Part shown: one piece after another, positions 25,317 through 33,704 of the stretch
How the letters are laid out: the number at the start of each line of letters is the position of its first letter
Numbering within the stretch: position 1 is the stretch's first letter
Assembly (NCBI GenBank): GCA_963719465.1
Contig: OY970386.1
Span: 1,922,001-1,986,000 of the forward strand
Length of the DNA stretch: 64,000 nt
From: JALHUB01 sp963719465
Lineage (GTDB): Bacteria > Chloroflexota > Dehalococcoidia > DSTF01 > JALHUB01
Reading direction: 5' to 3'
Notes under the pieces: model-generated
Databases searched by the model: none
Told to the model about the DNA's origin: nothing
Seen by the model: the letters and a program-made list of their open reading frames with translations, nothing else
Program-made: the position numbers and the translations under genes

Positions 25317-27140
25317 ATGGACCCGATCGAGGCAGAGAGCTTCTCGGCCGCTTCTAGCGAATCCTTCATGTCTCCTAGTTTCGCATCTGGCCCCATCGAT
25401 GGTTTCACCAACTCGATAATCGCGGACGACCGCCGCTCCCTGGCATCCAACGTCGATATCGGCGAGCTGATGCGGCCGTTTCCGTTGCCGCCGACCGCGA
25501 CGGACCTGCCGGCGCCGATGGCCATTCCCCGGCCGCGCGTCATCCAAGAGGAGCGCGCCCACCCTCTGCGCGACCACCTGATTCAACGCGCCCTGGACAT
25601 CCTCCCCGGCGCCTGCGCCCTCTTCCTTATCAGCAGTCTGGTCTGGGGAACGTTCTTCCTGCCGTTGCCGCTGGCTATCATGCTCGTCGGCTTCGACGTG
25701 TACTGGGCCTGGCGTTCCATCAACACCGGCATCCACGTTGTCCGCGGCCACGCCATCCTCCGCCGGCACAAGAAGATCGACTGGCGACTGGAGTACAACA
25801 AGGCAGCTGCCCGCGGCGAGGCCTATCTGCGCTGGGATGAAGTGCGGCACATCGTCATGATCCCCAGCTATAAGGAGAGCGTCGAGAAGCTGACGACGAC
25901 GATTCAGACGCTTGCCGACCAGACGCTCGACACCAAGCAGCTTGTCGTCGTCCTCGCGCTCGAGGGAGCGGAAGAGGGCGCCGCCAAGAAGGCGGAGATA
26001 CTGCAGGAGAAGTTCGCCGGCCGCTTTATGCTCTTCTTCCCCACCTTCCACCCTCCCGATATCGCCGGAGAGATACGCGGCAAGTCCTCTAACGAGCTGT
26101 GGGCGGCCCGCATCGCCAAACGCAAGCTCATCGATGAGATGGGCTACGATCTCGACCTGGTAACCGTGACCAGTTGCGACGCCGACACGCAGTTTCCGCC
26201 CAACTACTATGCCTGCCTTACGTATAAGTTCGCAACCAGCAGAATGCGCTATCGGCGCTTCTGGCAGGCGCCCATCTTCTACTACAACAATGTCTGGGAC
26301 GTGCCGGCGCCGCTGCGGCTGTCGAACTCTCTCGGCGGGCTCAACCAGCTCGTGAAGCTGACCCGCAAGTACGCCATCCGCTTCCCGCAGTCCACCTACA
26401 GCCTCAGCCTGCGCATGGCGGATGAAGTCGGCTACTGGGACCCGGATATCATCTCCGAAGACTGGCACATGATGCTCAAGTGCTTCTTCCTGCTCAACGG
26501 CAACGTGAACGTTGAGCCGATCTTCCTGGTGGTCGGCAACGACGGCGTCCGGGCGCACGGCTACCTCCGTACCTTCTGGGAGCACTACCAGCAGGCGCGG
26601 CGCCACGCCTGGGGCGCCTCCGACATCTCCTACGCAATCAAGATGGCGGCCGCCCACCCGGAGATATCGCTACGGCAGCGTTTTCGGCGCACCTGGAGCG
26701 TGTTCGAGAACCACGTGCTATGGTCCAGCCAGTGGTTCCTCATCACCGTCGGTCGGGCGATCCCAGCCGCGCTGGTCATCTTGACCACTTTCTTCGTGAC
26801 GGGGCATCCGGTCCACTACGCCTCTCCGGACTTCTACATTGCGACGAGAACGGCGCCGGCCACCGGAGCCCTGCATCTGGTGCCGCCCTGGTTCAACATG
26901 ATGTCGGCGAAGATACTCTTCCCCTGTATGGTCCCTCTGGCCATAATGGTCGGCTTCGACACGTTCATGCGGCCGCCCCGCCCAAAGACGTTCCCGATCT
27001 GGATGTACCCGGTGCAATTCGGGCAGTGGTTCCTCATGGCGCCGATAACCTTCCTTTTCGGCGCGCTGCCCGGCCTCGACGCGCAGGTCCGGCTTATCCT
27101 GGGCAAACGGCTCGAATACAAATGCACAGAGAAGGCGTGA
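25317..27140 (+). CDS. Membrane-bound family 2 glycosyltransferase under c-di-AMP riboswitch control
   Basis: A 607-residue protein with a cytoplasmic N-terminus, two helices near residues 97-140 (ALFLISSLVWGTFFLPL and on), a GT-A domain and several C-terminal helices, the layout of processive polysaccharide synthases. GT2 residues visible: VMIPSYKE at the domain start, TSCDADTQFPP (DxD), SEDWHMMLKC (the catalytic-base ED region) and QQARRHAWG in place of QxxRW. The last is a variant, so processivity is uncertain. It is the only gene behind the riboswitch. The product, perhaps a cell-envelope or osmoprotective glycan, is inferred from c-di-AMP biology, not from the sequence. Confidence 0.87.
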   Translation: MDPIEAESFSAASSESFMSPSFASGPIDGFTNSIIADDRRSLASNVDIGELMRPFPLPPTATDLPAPMAIPRPRVIQEERAHPLRDHLIQRALDILPGACALFLISSLVWGTFFLPLPLAIMLVGFDVYWAWRSINTGIHVVRGHAILRRHKKIDWRLEYNKAAARGEAYLRWDEVRHIVMIPSYKESVEKLTTTIQTLADQTLDTKQLVVVLALEGAEEGAAKKAEILQEKFAGRFMLFFPTFHPPDIAGEIRGKSSNELWAARIAKRKLIDEMGYDLDLVTVTSCDADTQFPPNYYACLTYKFATSRMRYRRFWQAPIFYYNNVWDVPAPLRLSNSLGGLNQLVKLTRKYAIRFPQSTYSLSLRMADEVGYWDPDIISEDWHMMLKCFFLLNGNVNVEPIFLVVGNDGVRAHGYLRTFWEHYQQARRHAWGASDISYAIKMAAAHPEISLRQRFRRTWSVFENHVLWSSQWFLITVGRAIPAALVILTTFFVTGHPVHYASPDFYIATRTAPATGALHLVPPWFNMMSAKILFPCMVPLAIMVGFDTFMRPPRPKTFPIWMYPVQFGQWFLMAPITFLFGALPGLDAQVRLILGKRLEYKCTEKA

Positions 27141-27173
27141 GCGCTCGACTCTCACTGCGCGACACATAACAAG

Positions 27174-27196
27174 AGCCGCCCTTGCAAGGCGGCTCC
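27174..27196 (-). terminator. Perfect hairpin, probable terminator of the minus-strand unit
   Basis: GAGCCGCC and GGCGGCTC form an 8-bp perfect stem around a 7-base loop. On the minus strand it is followed by TTGTTATGTG, weakly T-rich. On the plus strand it follows the GT2 stop by 34 bases but has no T-run, so it may serve both strands poorly or the minus strand mainly. Confidence 0.5.
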
Positions 27197-27197
27197 T

Positions 27198-27438
27198 GTG
27201 ATTCATGTCCCCGAGAGGCCCCTATGGGGGCTGGCCCCCCAGCGCTTCGGCCATCCGCCCCAAATTGGAGCGAGGGCCATCAAGGCACTGATTTGGACGG
27301 GGCCAACTCGGCCCACCGTTTTGCCCTACCGCGTTGGGTAGGGCTCAACAGTCAACCTGCCACACCCCCCAGAGAACCCGGTTCTCTATCATGAGACTTG
27401 CCTCCTCCTTTCGGATTATGGATCCCATCCCGGGCTCA
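27198..27438 (-). ncRNA. Possible structured transcript of unknown class
   Basis: From the predicted start near 27438 to the hairpin at 27174 the minus strand carries several stems: GCCCTACC-GGTAGGGC (about 27322-27344), a GGGCCGAGTTGGCCC stem, and GGGGGGCCAGCCCCC with GGGGCCTC nearby. It overlaps the small frame at 27346. It fits no RNA family that I recognise (not SRP RNA, 6S or tmRNA by their usual marks). This occupies most of the 409-base gap between GT2 and the DUF362 gene. Confidence 0.35.
27346..27393 (-). CDS. Possible 15-residue leader peptide or small protein
   Basis: A very short frame, MIENRVLWGVWQVDC, with a strong ribosome binding site (AAAGGAGGAGG) at good distance and a matched promoter 50 bases upstream. 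It is followed by GCCCTACC/GGTAGGGC and other hairpins and then a terminator-like stem, with no gene in this orientation behind it. Its shape is that of an attenuator leader, but the regulated gene is missing. Real translation is unproven. Confidence 0.4.
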
Positions 27439-27444
27439 CCTTCA

Positions 27445-27474
27445 GTCTAGCCCCGACCACCAGGGCTGTCAAGG
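27445..27474 (-). promoter_or_regulatory. Sigma-70-type promoter on the minus strand
   Basis: TTGACA (complement of 27469-27474), an 18-base spacer and TAGACT (complement of 27445-27450) point leftward into the gap. TTGACA is a perfect -35; the -10 matches at four of six bases. Confidence 0.6.
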
Positions 27475-27549
27475 GGGCGCGGATTCGAGCCGAACCTGCC
27501 GCCGCTCCCTCCTGGCATGTATATCCATCGGCAGAAGCGGCGAGAACTG

Positions 27550-29913
27550 TTACCAGACCTCCTTGCCGCCACCGAACTCCGCGCGAAGCAACTTCTGCGG
27601 GTCCGCCGTCTCCTCGACGTTCGGCATCGGCTTGCCGAGGACCTGCCCGAAGCCTGAGGGCACGTAGAGCCGGAAGGGCAGCGGCTTCGCGCCGGCCGAC
27701 ACCGCCTGCACGTAGTCGATGGCCGCCGTCGAGGCCGGATCGCTCATCGTCTCCACTTCGCCGGTGTAGCTGCTGCCGTTGAACGCCTTGTCGGCGTACT
27801 GGAAGGCGACTCCGTAGATTGAATCGACCGTCGTCATGAAGGGGAAGCCCATCCCGTACAGGATGGAACCGATGGTCATGAAGCGGGCCATCTGCATGCT
27901 CGGCCACTTGCCCTTGCCCCACGTCATCGACGGGACGAACGGGTCGCCGCCCTCCATGTCCATCTGCGACATCGTCAGGCCCGCCAGCGCCGACGAGCTG
28001 TCGACGTAGTCTTTGAGGAAGTCTAGCCCGTCCGGATTGAAGGAGGCGTCCGCCCAGCGGAGCGCGTTCGCCCGCAAGGCGAAGAAGCCACGCAGCATGC
28101 CGTGCTCTTCGCTGCCCATCAGGTGGACGCCATAGGCCGCGGCGTGTATCTGGAAGTCAACGATGCCCTTTCGGCCCATCTCCTCGTAGTCGATGACGCC
28201 GTCGCCGTTCTCGTCGAAGGCGTCCAGGAACTGCTGGCGATAGCCGGTGCCGTTGAGCGCGTCGTTGGCGGCGGCGTAGCCAAGCACGGTCGTCTGCAGG
28301 TCCCAGAGAAGTTTGAGCTGGTCGAAGTAGAGCGTTTGGGTCAACAGCTCCGTGAAGCGGCCGTCCTCGACCTTGCCGAGATGGCCTTGCAGCGACGCCA
28401 GCCGCCCGCCCTGCCAGACGTGTCGCCCGACGACGTGGTAGGCCTGGCGGCCGATGCCGCGCCGCTCCGCGTACTCGAAGAGGACGTGGCGGGAGAGCGG
28501 CGAGTCGTAGCCTTCGGTGCTGACGATGTTGGCGCCGTCCACGGCGGGCAGCGGCACGCGCTGCAGCCATTCCGAGCGCGCCCTGCCCTCGGCAACCAGC
28601 CTTCGCGACTCCGCCATCGGCAGCATGTTGAACATGTAGCGCGCGCAGAGCAGGTCGAGCGCAACCACGTCGAGGCCGGCGAAGGCCAGGCCTTCCGGGA
28701 CACGGATCGCCGTCGCATCGAGCGAGTGGTCGTTATTCACGGCTTCGATGGCGTCGACGATGCTCAGCACGCGCACGCCCTGCGTCTGCACCGCCTTGAT
28801 GATGTCCACCATCGTCCCGTTGATGCCCGCCGTGCGCCTGACGGAGTGCGGTCGGCCCGTCTGGTCGTCCACCGCCGCCGTCCAGACCTGGTGCGGTAGG
28901 CGGCTCTTCATGCCGGGCACGGGCAGCCCCGGCGAGGCGTACAGCCAGTCGGTGCTGGCGCGGTCGCCGTCCGCCGCCGCTTCCATCGGGTAGAGGCCGA
29001 TGCCCAGGTTCTTGATGGCGTTCGTGAACAGGGCGATGTTGTGGACCTTCAGCTTCGGCAGGCTGAGAAGAACACAGCCGGGATAATCGCGGCGGTCCGC
29101 CTCGTCCGACGGCTCGCCGCCGACGATCGCCTTGTGCAGCGTTATCGACTGGAAGTTCGCGCCGTCCGGGACCGGCACGCGACGGCCGCGCTCCGGCACA
29201 TCCTGGATGCGGTTCAGGTCGTAGAGAGGCAGGCGGTCCATGGCCCGACCGGGCGGCAGGTAGTTGCCGCTGACGCTGTCGTCGTAGCCGCGCATCGGGT
29301 CGTCGGAATGCGACGGGTTGTGCGTCTGGGCCAGGTACTGTCGGACGAAGTAGAAGCCCCAGCCGCCGTAGGAGTCGTCGATGCGGCCTTCCATGATGGC
29401 CTCGCGAGTGACTTCGCGATCGAATAGGCGAGTGGCGTACGCCGCGGCCGCCGACATCGCCGTCGCCGCTTCGCCCAGCGCCATCTGGTGGTAGGAGACG
29501 TCGAGCCGGTCGTGCAGCCAGCGCATGACGGCGGCGACGAAAGGCCAGGCGGTGCAGCAGGCATAGCCGAGCCCGCGCCCGTGCTCCCGAGGGTCGATGG
29601 CGACGGGGTTGACCAGGTTCGGCTTGAGCAGCAGCTTCTTGCCCGTCGAGAGCTCGACGCGCAGCATCTCGGCCAGGTCGGCCTCCTCGCAGAAGGGCTT
29701 GAGGGCGCCGTCGAGGCAGAAGTACGTGTAGTCAATCCGCTCGACTATCGCCCGCCAGGCGGCCTCGTCGCGGTCGTTGATGACGCGCTGCAGCAGCTCC
29801 GGCGTGTCGACATAAGATCGCGCCGGGTCGAGGCGGACGACGGCGACGGTCGCGCCCTCCGAATCAAGCGCCGCTTCACCAATGGACGATTGGACGGTCT
29901 CGGGCTGGCGCAT
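27550..29913 (-). CDS. DUF362-type protein with an EF-hand calcium motif
   Basis: A large 787-residue protein, apparently cytoplasmic (no signal peptide seen). The N-terminal part has DUF362 features: KLLLKPNLVNP, FVAAVMRWLHDRLDV and LLSLPKLKVHNIALFTNAIKNLGIGLYP. Near residue 570 there is a single canonical EF-hand loop, DENGDGVIDYEE, with Asp/Asn/Asp/Glu ligands. The C-terminal quarter is not recognised. DUF362 proteins are often annotated as iron-sulphur or Mur-like, but I see no clear cluster motif. It is isolated, with promoters likely in the gap at 29914-30153 shared with the sortase. Confidence 0.75.
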   Translation of the reverse strand: MRQPETVQSSIGEAALDSEGATVAVVRLDPARSYVDTPELLQRVINDRDEAAWRAIVERIDYTYFCLDGALKPFCEEADLAEMLRVELSTGKKLLLKPNLVNPVAIDPREHGRGLGYACCTAWPFVAAVMRWLHDRLDVSYHQMALGEAATAMSAAAAYATRLFDREVTREAIMEGRIDDSYGGWGFYFVRQYLAQTHNPSHSDDPMRGYDDSVSGNYLPPGRAMDRLPLYDLNRIQDVPERGRRVPVPDGANFQSITLHKAIVGGEPSDEADRRDYPGCVLLSLPKLKVHNIALFTNAIKNLGIGLYPMEAAADGDRASTDWLYASPGLPVPGMKSRLPHQVWTAAVDDQTGRPHSVRRTAGINGTMVDIIKAVQTQGVRVLSIVDAIEAVNNDHSLDATAIRVPEGLAFAGLDVVALDLLCARYMFNMLPMAESRRLVAEGRARSEWLQRVPLPAVDGANIVSTEGYDSPLSRHVLFEYAERRGIGRQAYHVVGRHVWQGGRLASLQGHLGKVEDGRFTELLTQTLYFDQLKLLWDLQTTVLGYAAANDALNGTGYRQQFLDAFDENGDGVIDYEEMGRKGIVDFQIHAAAYGVHLMGSEEHGMLRGFFALRANALRWADASFNPDGLDFLKDYVDSSSALAGLTMSQMDMEGGDPFVPSMTWGKGKWPSMQMARFMTIGSILYGMGFPFMTTVDSIYGVAFQYADKAFNGSSYTGEVETMSDPASTAAIDYVQAVSAGAKPLPFRLYVPSGFGQVLGKPMPNVEETADPQKLLRAEFGGGKEVW

Positions 29914-30153
29914 AGTTCTCCTCCTGACTCTTCGGCTGAAAGCGTGTCAATTGTCCTTCGCGGCCCGGAAGGGGTCAAGACGGCGGGCCAGGTTCTCGAT
30001 GGCCTTCGCGGGCTGATAGAAACTTGGCCTTCCGAACCTATTTGCTTAAGAACAGCAAAGTGCTAGCATAGCGGCCAACGAGGGCAGGAGGGCCGCGACC
30101 GCGGGAGTCGCGGGCAGAACGGCCGTTATCTAGAACTTGGGGGGTGGCAATCA

Positions 30154-31014
30154 ATGAGGAAAGCGTTCTGGCTTTTGCTGATTCCCGGCGTGGTCTTAAC
30201 CGCTTTTTCGTCACTCAGTTGCAGCGTGTTCCCTATGACAATTGCTGTCGACCAGGCGTGCAGCTCGACGCCGGGCATGGTCGACGCCACGTTCCACTGG
30301 ATTCCCGGCTCCCTGAAAGGGGACCAGTACCTCGACGTGAGCTGGTATAGCGATTTCCCGCAGGGCCAGTTCGTCAGCGAAGGCCCACTGGCCTCTGACG
30401 CGACCGCGGCGGTCTTCCCCGGTCTGCAGGTGAACATGGTAACTCACTGGCGGGTCAACACGTTGATCAACGGCCAGTGGTTCACCTCGGCGGCGGGCAC
30501 GTTCACGACGGCGGCCTGCGGCGTCGGCGACGGCTCGGCCACTGCGACGGGCTTGCGGCTGGTCATCCCGAAGATCGGCGTCAACGCGCCGGTCAACGTG
30601 CGTATCGTTCCTCCCGACGGCTCGATGGGCATTCCCAACGGCAAGGACGATGTGATCTGGTACGACTTCCAGAACTTCGGCGGCATGGGCGGCTTCCCGG
30701 GAATCATGGGCTTTGGCGGCTCCAACGCCGTCTTCTCCGGCCACGTCGACTACCATCCGCACTACACGGCGGTGTTCTGGTACCTCAGCGAGCTCACCCA
30801 GGGCGACGAGATATGGGTCCAGCTCTTAGACGGGTCGTATTTGAGGTACACCGTCGACTGGACGCAGTGGATGGGCGATGCTGACAGCTTCACGCAGTAC
30901 GCGTTGAAGGACGGCGGCGACCACCTAACGATCATCACCTGCGGCGGCACGTTCGATCCGACCACCAGGAACTACGACCACCGCTTTGTCGTGAGGGCGT
31001 CGCTCGCCGGCTAG
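30154..31014 (+). CDS. Sortase-family protein (class F-like) with N-terminal accessory domain
   Basis: A 286-residue exported protein. The N-terminus MRKAFWLLLIPGVVL with LSSLSC near residue 24 reads as a lipoprotein signal. Residues about 30-125 form a beta-rich, Ig/FnIII-like segment (WIPGSLKGDQYLDVSW, THWRVNTL). The C-terminal half is a sortase: SGHVDYHP (catalytic His), TIITCGG (catalytic Cys) and YDHRFVVRA (catalytic Arg). Sortases attach proteins to the cell surface or polymerise pili; no substrate with a sorting motif is recognised in the window, so it is an orphan. GGGGGGTGG precedes the ATG. Confidence 0.85.
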   Translation: MRKAFWLLLIPGVVLTAFSSLSCSVFPMTIAVDQACSSTPGMVDATFHWIPGSLKGDQYLDVSWYSDFPQGQFVSEGPLASDATAAVFPGLQVNMVTHWRVNTLINGQWFTSAAGTFTTAACGVGDGSATATGLRLVIPKIGVNAPVNVRIVPPDGSMGIPNGKDDVIWYDFQNFGGMGGFPGIMGFGGSNAVFSGHVDYHPHYTAVFWYLSELTQGDEIWVQLLDGSYLRYTVDWTQWMGDADSFTQYALKDGGDHLTIITCGGTFDPTTRNYDHRFVVRASLAG

Positions 31015-31041
31015 GCGACAGGCGGAAGGGACAGAAAAGCA

Positions 31042-31080
31042 GCGGGTCCGCTTCCGGCTGGAGGCGGGCCCGTTCTCATT
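31042..31080 (+). terminator. Intrinsic terminator after the sortase gene
   Basis: CGGGTCCGC (31043-31051) pairs with GCGGGCCCG (31064-31072) with one G-U, followed by TTCTCATT. It lies 28 bases after the sortase stop. Confidence 0.6.
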
Positions 31081-31097
31081 GGGCGATCTAGGGGATG

Positions 31098-32174
31098 TCA
31101 GGTCGCGTCGGTTGGTGTGACGGTCCTCGCCCGCCTGAGTCCCCTCAACAGTTCCTGAAGCGCTTCTTCGTGGGGCTTGTTCACGAAATCCACGTAGTTC
31201 CGCCCCAGTAGGAACGGTTTGAGATCGCGTCCATCCCGCTCAACAACGAATCCCTTCTCCCTCCACAGATCATCAAGAGAGATAGGGATAAGCTTGGTCT
31301 GGTCTTCATCTATCTGTTCTTCGATCTCTTTCCTGACGCCCGGTCGAACCAGAGCCGCAGCCGAACAAAGTACGATCATCTTATCCGCCTCTCGCCGCCT
31401 GACGCCGATTTCGCTCCACGTCTGTTCGCCTGGCGTCTTGTCCATATCGTAGAGCCAGCAGGAGACGCCCCTGGCCCCCAACTCTTGTCGGAGCTCTGTG
31501 GCGAAAGCCACATCTGGCTGGCCGTAGGAGATGAAGCAAGCGCAAGACCTTACCCCGTCCAGGATTCTGGGCATCTCCTTTAGCAGTTCCTCCGGGACCG
31601 CTGCGCCGAGAAAGAAGGCTGTCAGCTCTGCCGCCGGCTTGTCGCCTGCTGGGCGAAAGGACGCCATCAGCGTGTCTACCCCGATGCTGCTCCAAAAGTC
31701 GTGTTTGACCTCCGAGAGGCCTATTACGGTGCTCATATCAACCCCGGTCAGGACAGTCCCTCCTATCAGCGCGCCCGACAGGTCGGCACCGTCAAGCCGC
31801 GACCCATGCAAGTTGGCGCCAACAAGGCATGCCCCTCTCAGATCTGCTCCACAGAGATTGGCGAATCTCAGAGTGGCTTCAAGCGCCCGCCCAGTAAGGA
31901 GGGCATCATCCGAGTATGCTTGCCAGGTGAAGAAGTTCGCGTCTTGCAAGTTGGTATCCGATAAATTACCGCGATCGAGATTGGCACCGCTGAGATCAGC
32001 CCCGGCCAGATTCGCGCCGCGGAGATCGACCTCCCGCAAGTTGCCTTCAGCCAGATCGATGCCACCGAGATTTGCCCCGCTGAGATCAAGATACTCCGAC
32101 GATCGAGCTTGGCGGCGCCTGTTGACGGCTCGCGCCCCTTTGCGCACCAGCTTGACGTGCTCTGGGTTCGCCAT
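31098..32174 (-). CDS. Pentapeptide-repeat protein with C-terminal TIR domain
   Basis: A 358-residue protein in two parts. Residues about 27-150 are pentapeptide repeats of the A(D/N)LxX form (LSGANLGGIDLAEGNL and on), which fold as a right-handed beta helix. After a linker, residues 211-330 match a TIR domain: CFISYGQPDVAFATEL at the start, WLYDMDKTPGEQTW, then VLCSAAALVRPGVRKEIEE, where a Glu after the S-x-x motif is the usual NADase residue (candidates Glu283, Glu285). Bacterial TIR proteins often cleave NAD in defence or signalling. No defence partner is adjacent. The gene is AT-richer than its neighbours, hinting at transfer. Confidence 0.8.
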   Translation of the reverse strand: MANPEHVKLVRKGARAVNRRRQARSSEYLDLSGANLGGIDLAEGNLREVDLRGANLAGADLSGANLDRGNLSDTNLQDANFFTWQAYSDDALLTGRALEATLRFANLCGADLRGACLVGANLHGSRLDGADLSGALIGGTVLTGVDMSTVIGLSEVKHDFWSSIGVDTLMASFRPAGDKPAAELTAFFLGAAVPEELLKEMPRILDGVRSCACFISYGQPDVAFATELRQELGARGVSCWLYDMDKTPGEQTWSEIGVRRREADKMIVLCSAAALVRPGVRKEIEEQIDEDQTKLIPISLDDLWREKGFVVERDGRDLKPFLLGRNYVDFVNKPHEEALQELLRGLRRARTVTPTDAT

Positions 32175-32255
32175 CGCACAACACTCCGTTCCCGTGGTAT
32201 GCGGGGATTATAGCGCGAACGCGAACGGTTTGCGAGAGGGACTGCGACGCCGGAA

Positions 32256-33704
32256 CTACGAGATGCCGATGACCCGCTTCGCCTTCTCGATCTTCCCTTC
32301 GATGTCGCCCTGGCGGCCGATCATGATCCGCTGCGCCGCCGGCGGCCCGGCACCGTGCATCGATTCGATGAGGTAGGCGACGGCCCCGGCGCCGGAGACC
32401 AGGTTCTCGATGAAGCGCATCACTTTGATCCGGTCCGTCACGTCGTAGGCGTCTGACGCCGCCAGATACTTGCGGATGTAGGGGCCCGTCACCGGGTCGT
32501 CGAGGTCCTCTGCCGAGGGCATCGTGCCCAGCAGCCCGCCGGCGATGTCGATGGCGTTGCGCGCGATCTCGAACGGGAAGCGCGTCACGTTCAGCTTGCA
32601 GACGTTCGCCAGCAGCATATCGATCTCGTAGCTGCCGGCCTCGGTCTGGTGCCCGAGCGCCGAGCAGGCGATGCCCGAGGAGTACATCGTCTCGTTCAGA
32701 TGGATCATCTCGACCAGCTTTTCGCGGATGTGGCCGGCGTTCTCGGCGCCGTTCATGCGGGCGATGAGGGCGGACGCGCCGATGAGCACGTCGCCGACGC
32801 CTACCTTGCAGCCGCCGTAGCTCTGCCGGTGGAAGGCGGCGAAGCGCTCCACGAGCTTGCCCGACTGATCGACCTCGCCGTCCATGAAGACGCGCTCCTT
32901 CGGCACGAACACGTCCTCGAACACCGTCATGACCTCCTGGCCGCCGAAGCGCACGTTGCCGACGTCCAGCTTCAGCCGCTCGAGCTTGCGCGTGTCGCTG
33001 GCCTGGCGGCCGTAGATGTAGCGGATGCCGGGCGTGTTCGTCGGCACGGCGAAGCAGACCGCCCAGTCCTCCTCGCCGGGCCGCATGGCGATGGTGGGCA
33101 TGACGATTATCTCGTGCGAGTTCAGCATGCCGGTCTGGTGCAGCTTGGCGCCGCGCACGACGATGCCGTCGCTGCGGCGGTCGACGACGCGCAGGAAGAG
33201 GTCGGGGTCGCTCTGCTGGGCCGGACGCTTGCCGCGGTCGCCCTTCGGGTCCGTCATCGCGCCGTCGACGACCAGGTCTTCCGACTGGGCCTGCGCCCAG
33301 TAGTCGCGGAAGCGGCGGTGGTAGTCGGTGCCGTGCGCCTGGTCGCACTCATAGGTCACGCTGAAGGTGGCGTTGGCGGCGTCCATGCCGACGCAGCGCT
33401 GGAAGCAGCAGGAGGTGACGTTGCCGCAGTGTCGCTGCATGATGACCTTGTTCATCAGGTCCTGCGTGCTCTGGTGAATATGCGAAAAGCGGTTCACCTC
33501 CTGGCCGGTGAGCGACGAGCGGACGCGGAAGAGCTCGCGGCTCGACTCGTCGAAGGCGCAGTCGAAGGTGGCGGCAACTGCGCGAACGGACGGCGCGACG
33601 AGCGGGTTCTCCGGCAGATCGGTGGTCTCCTTGCCGAGCACCTGGGCCTTCAGATGAAGCTTCTTAAGCGACTTGACGTATTCATCGCCGGTCTTGAGCG
33701 CCAT
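32256..33704 (-). CDS. abfD: 4-hydroxybutyryl-CoA dehydratase / vinylacetyl-CoA isomerase
   Basis: The enzyme dehydrates 4-hydroxybutyryl-CoA to crotonyl-CoA through FAD and a [4Fe-4S] cluster. The 482-residue sequence keeps the residues known from the Clostridium aminobutyricum enzyme: CFQRC (Cys100, Gln102, Cys104), HQTG (Thr191), GGQE (Glu257) and HRQSYGGCK (His292, Tyr296, Cys299, Lys300), so the cluster ligand set is complete. It is not HpaB, which lacks these cysteines. Neighbours do not form a pathway. It could serve aminobutyrate or succinate fermentation, or a hydroxybutyrate carbon-fixation cycle; the window does not decide. The TIR gene lies downstream and an HD-GYP sensor diverges upstream. 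Confidence 0.93.
   Translation of the reverse strand: MALKTGDEYVKSLKKLHLKAQVLGKETTDLPENPLVAPSVRAVAATFDCAFDESSRELFRVRSSLTGQEVNRFSHIHQSTQDLMNKVIMQRHCGNVTSCCFQRCVGMDAANATFSVTYECDQAHGTDYHRRFRDYWAQAQSEDLVVDGAMTDPKGDRGKRPAQQSDPDLFLRVVDRRSDGIVVRGAKLHQTGMLNSHEIIVMPTIAMRPGEEDWAVCFAVPTNTPGIRYIYGRQASDTRKLERLKLDVGNVRFGGQEVMTVFEDVFVPKERVFMDGEVDQSGKLVERFAAFHRQSYGGCKVGVGDVLIGASALIARMNGAENAGHIREKLVEMIHLNETMYSSGIACSALGHQTEAGSYEIDMLLANVCKLNVTRFPFEIARNAIDIAGGLLGTMPSAEDLDDPVTGPYIRKYLAASDAYDVTDRIKVMRFIENLVSGAGAVAYLIESMHGAGPPAAQRIMIGRQGDIEGKIEKAKRVIGIS

Noticed and set aside
27346..27438. A trp-operon attenuator
   Set aside because: Only two Trp codons separated by two residues are present, and there is no biosynthetic gene downstream on that strand.
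32256..33704. 4-hydroxyphenylacetate 3-monooxygenase (HpaB) as the name for this gene
   Set aside because: It belongs to the same superfamily, but CxxxC plus HRQSYGGCK are specific to 4-hydroxybutyryl-CoA dehydratase.
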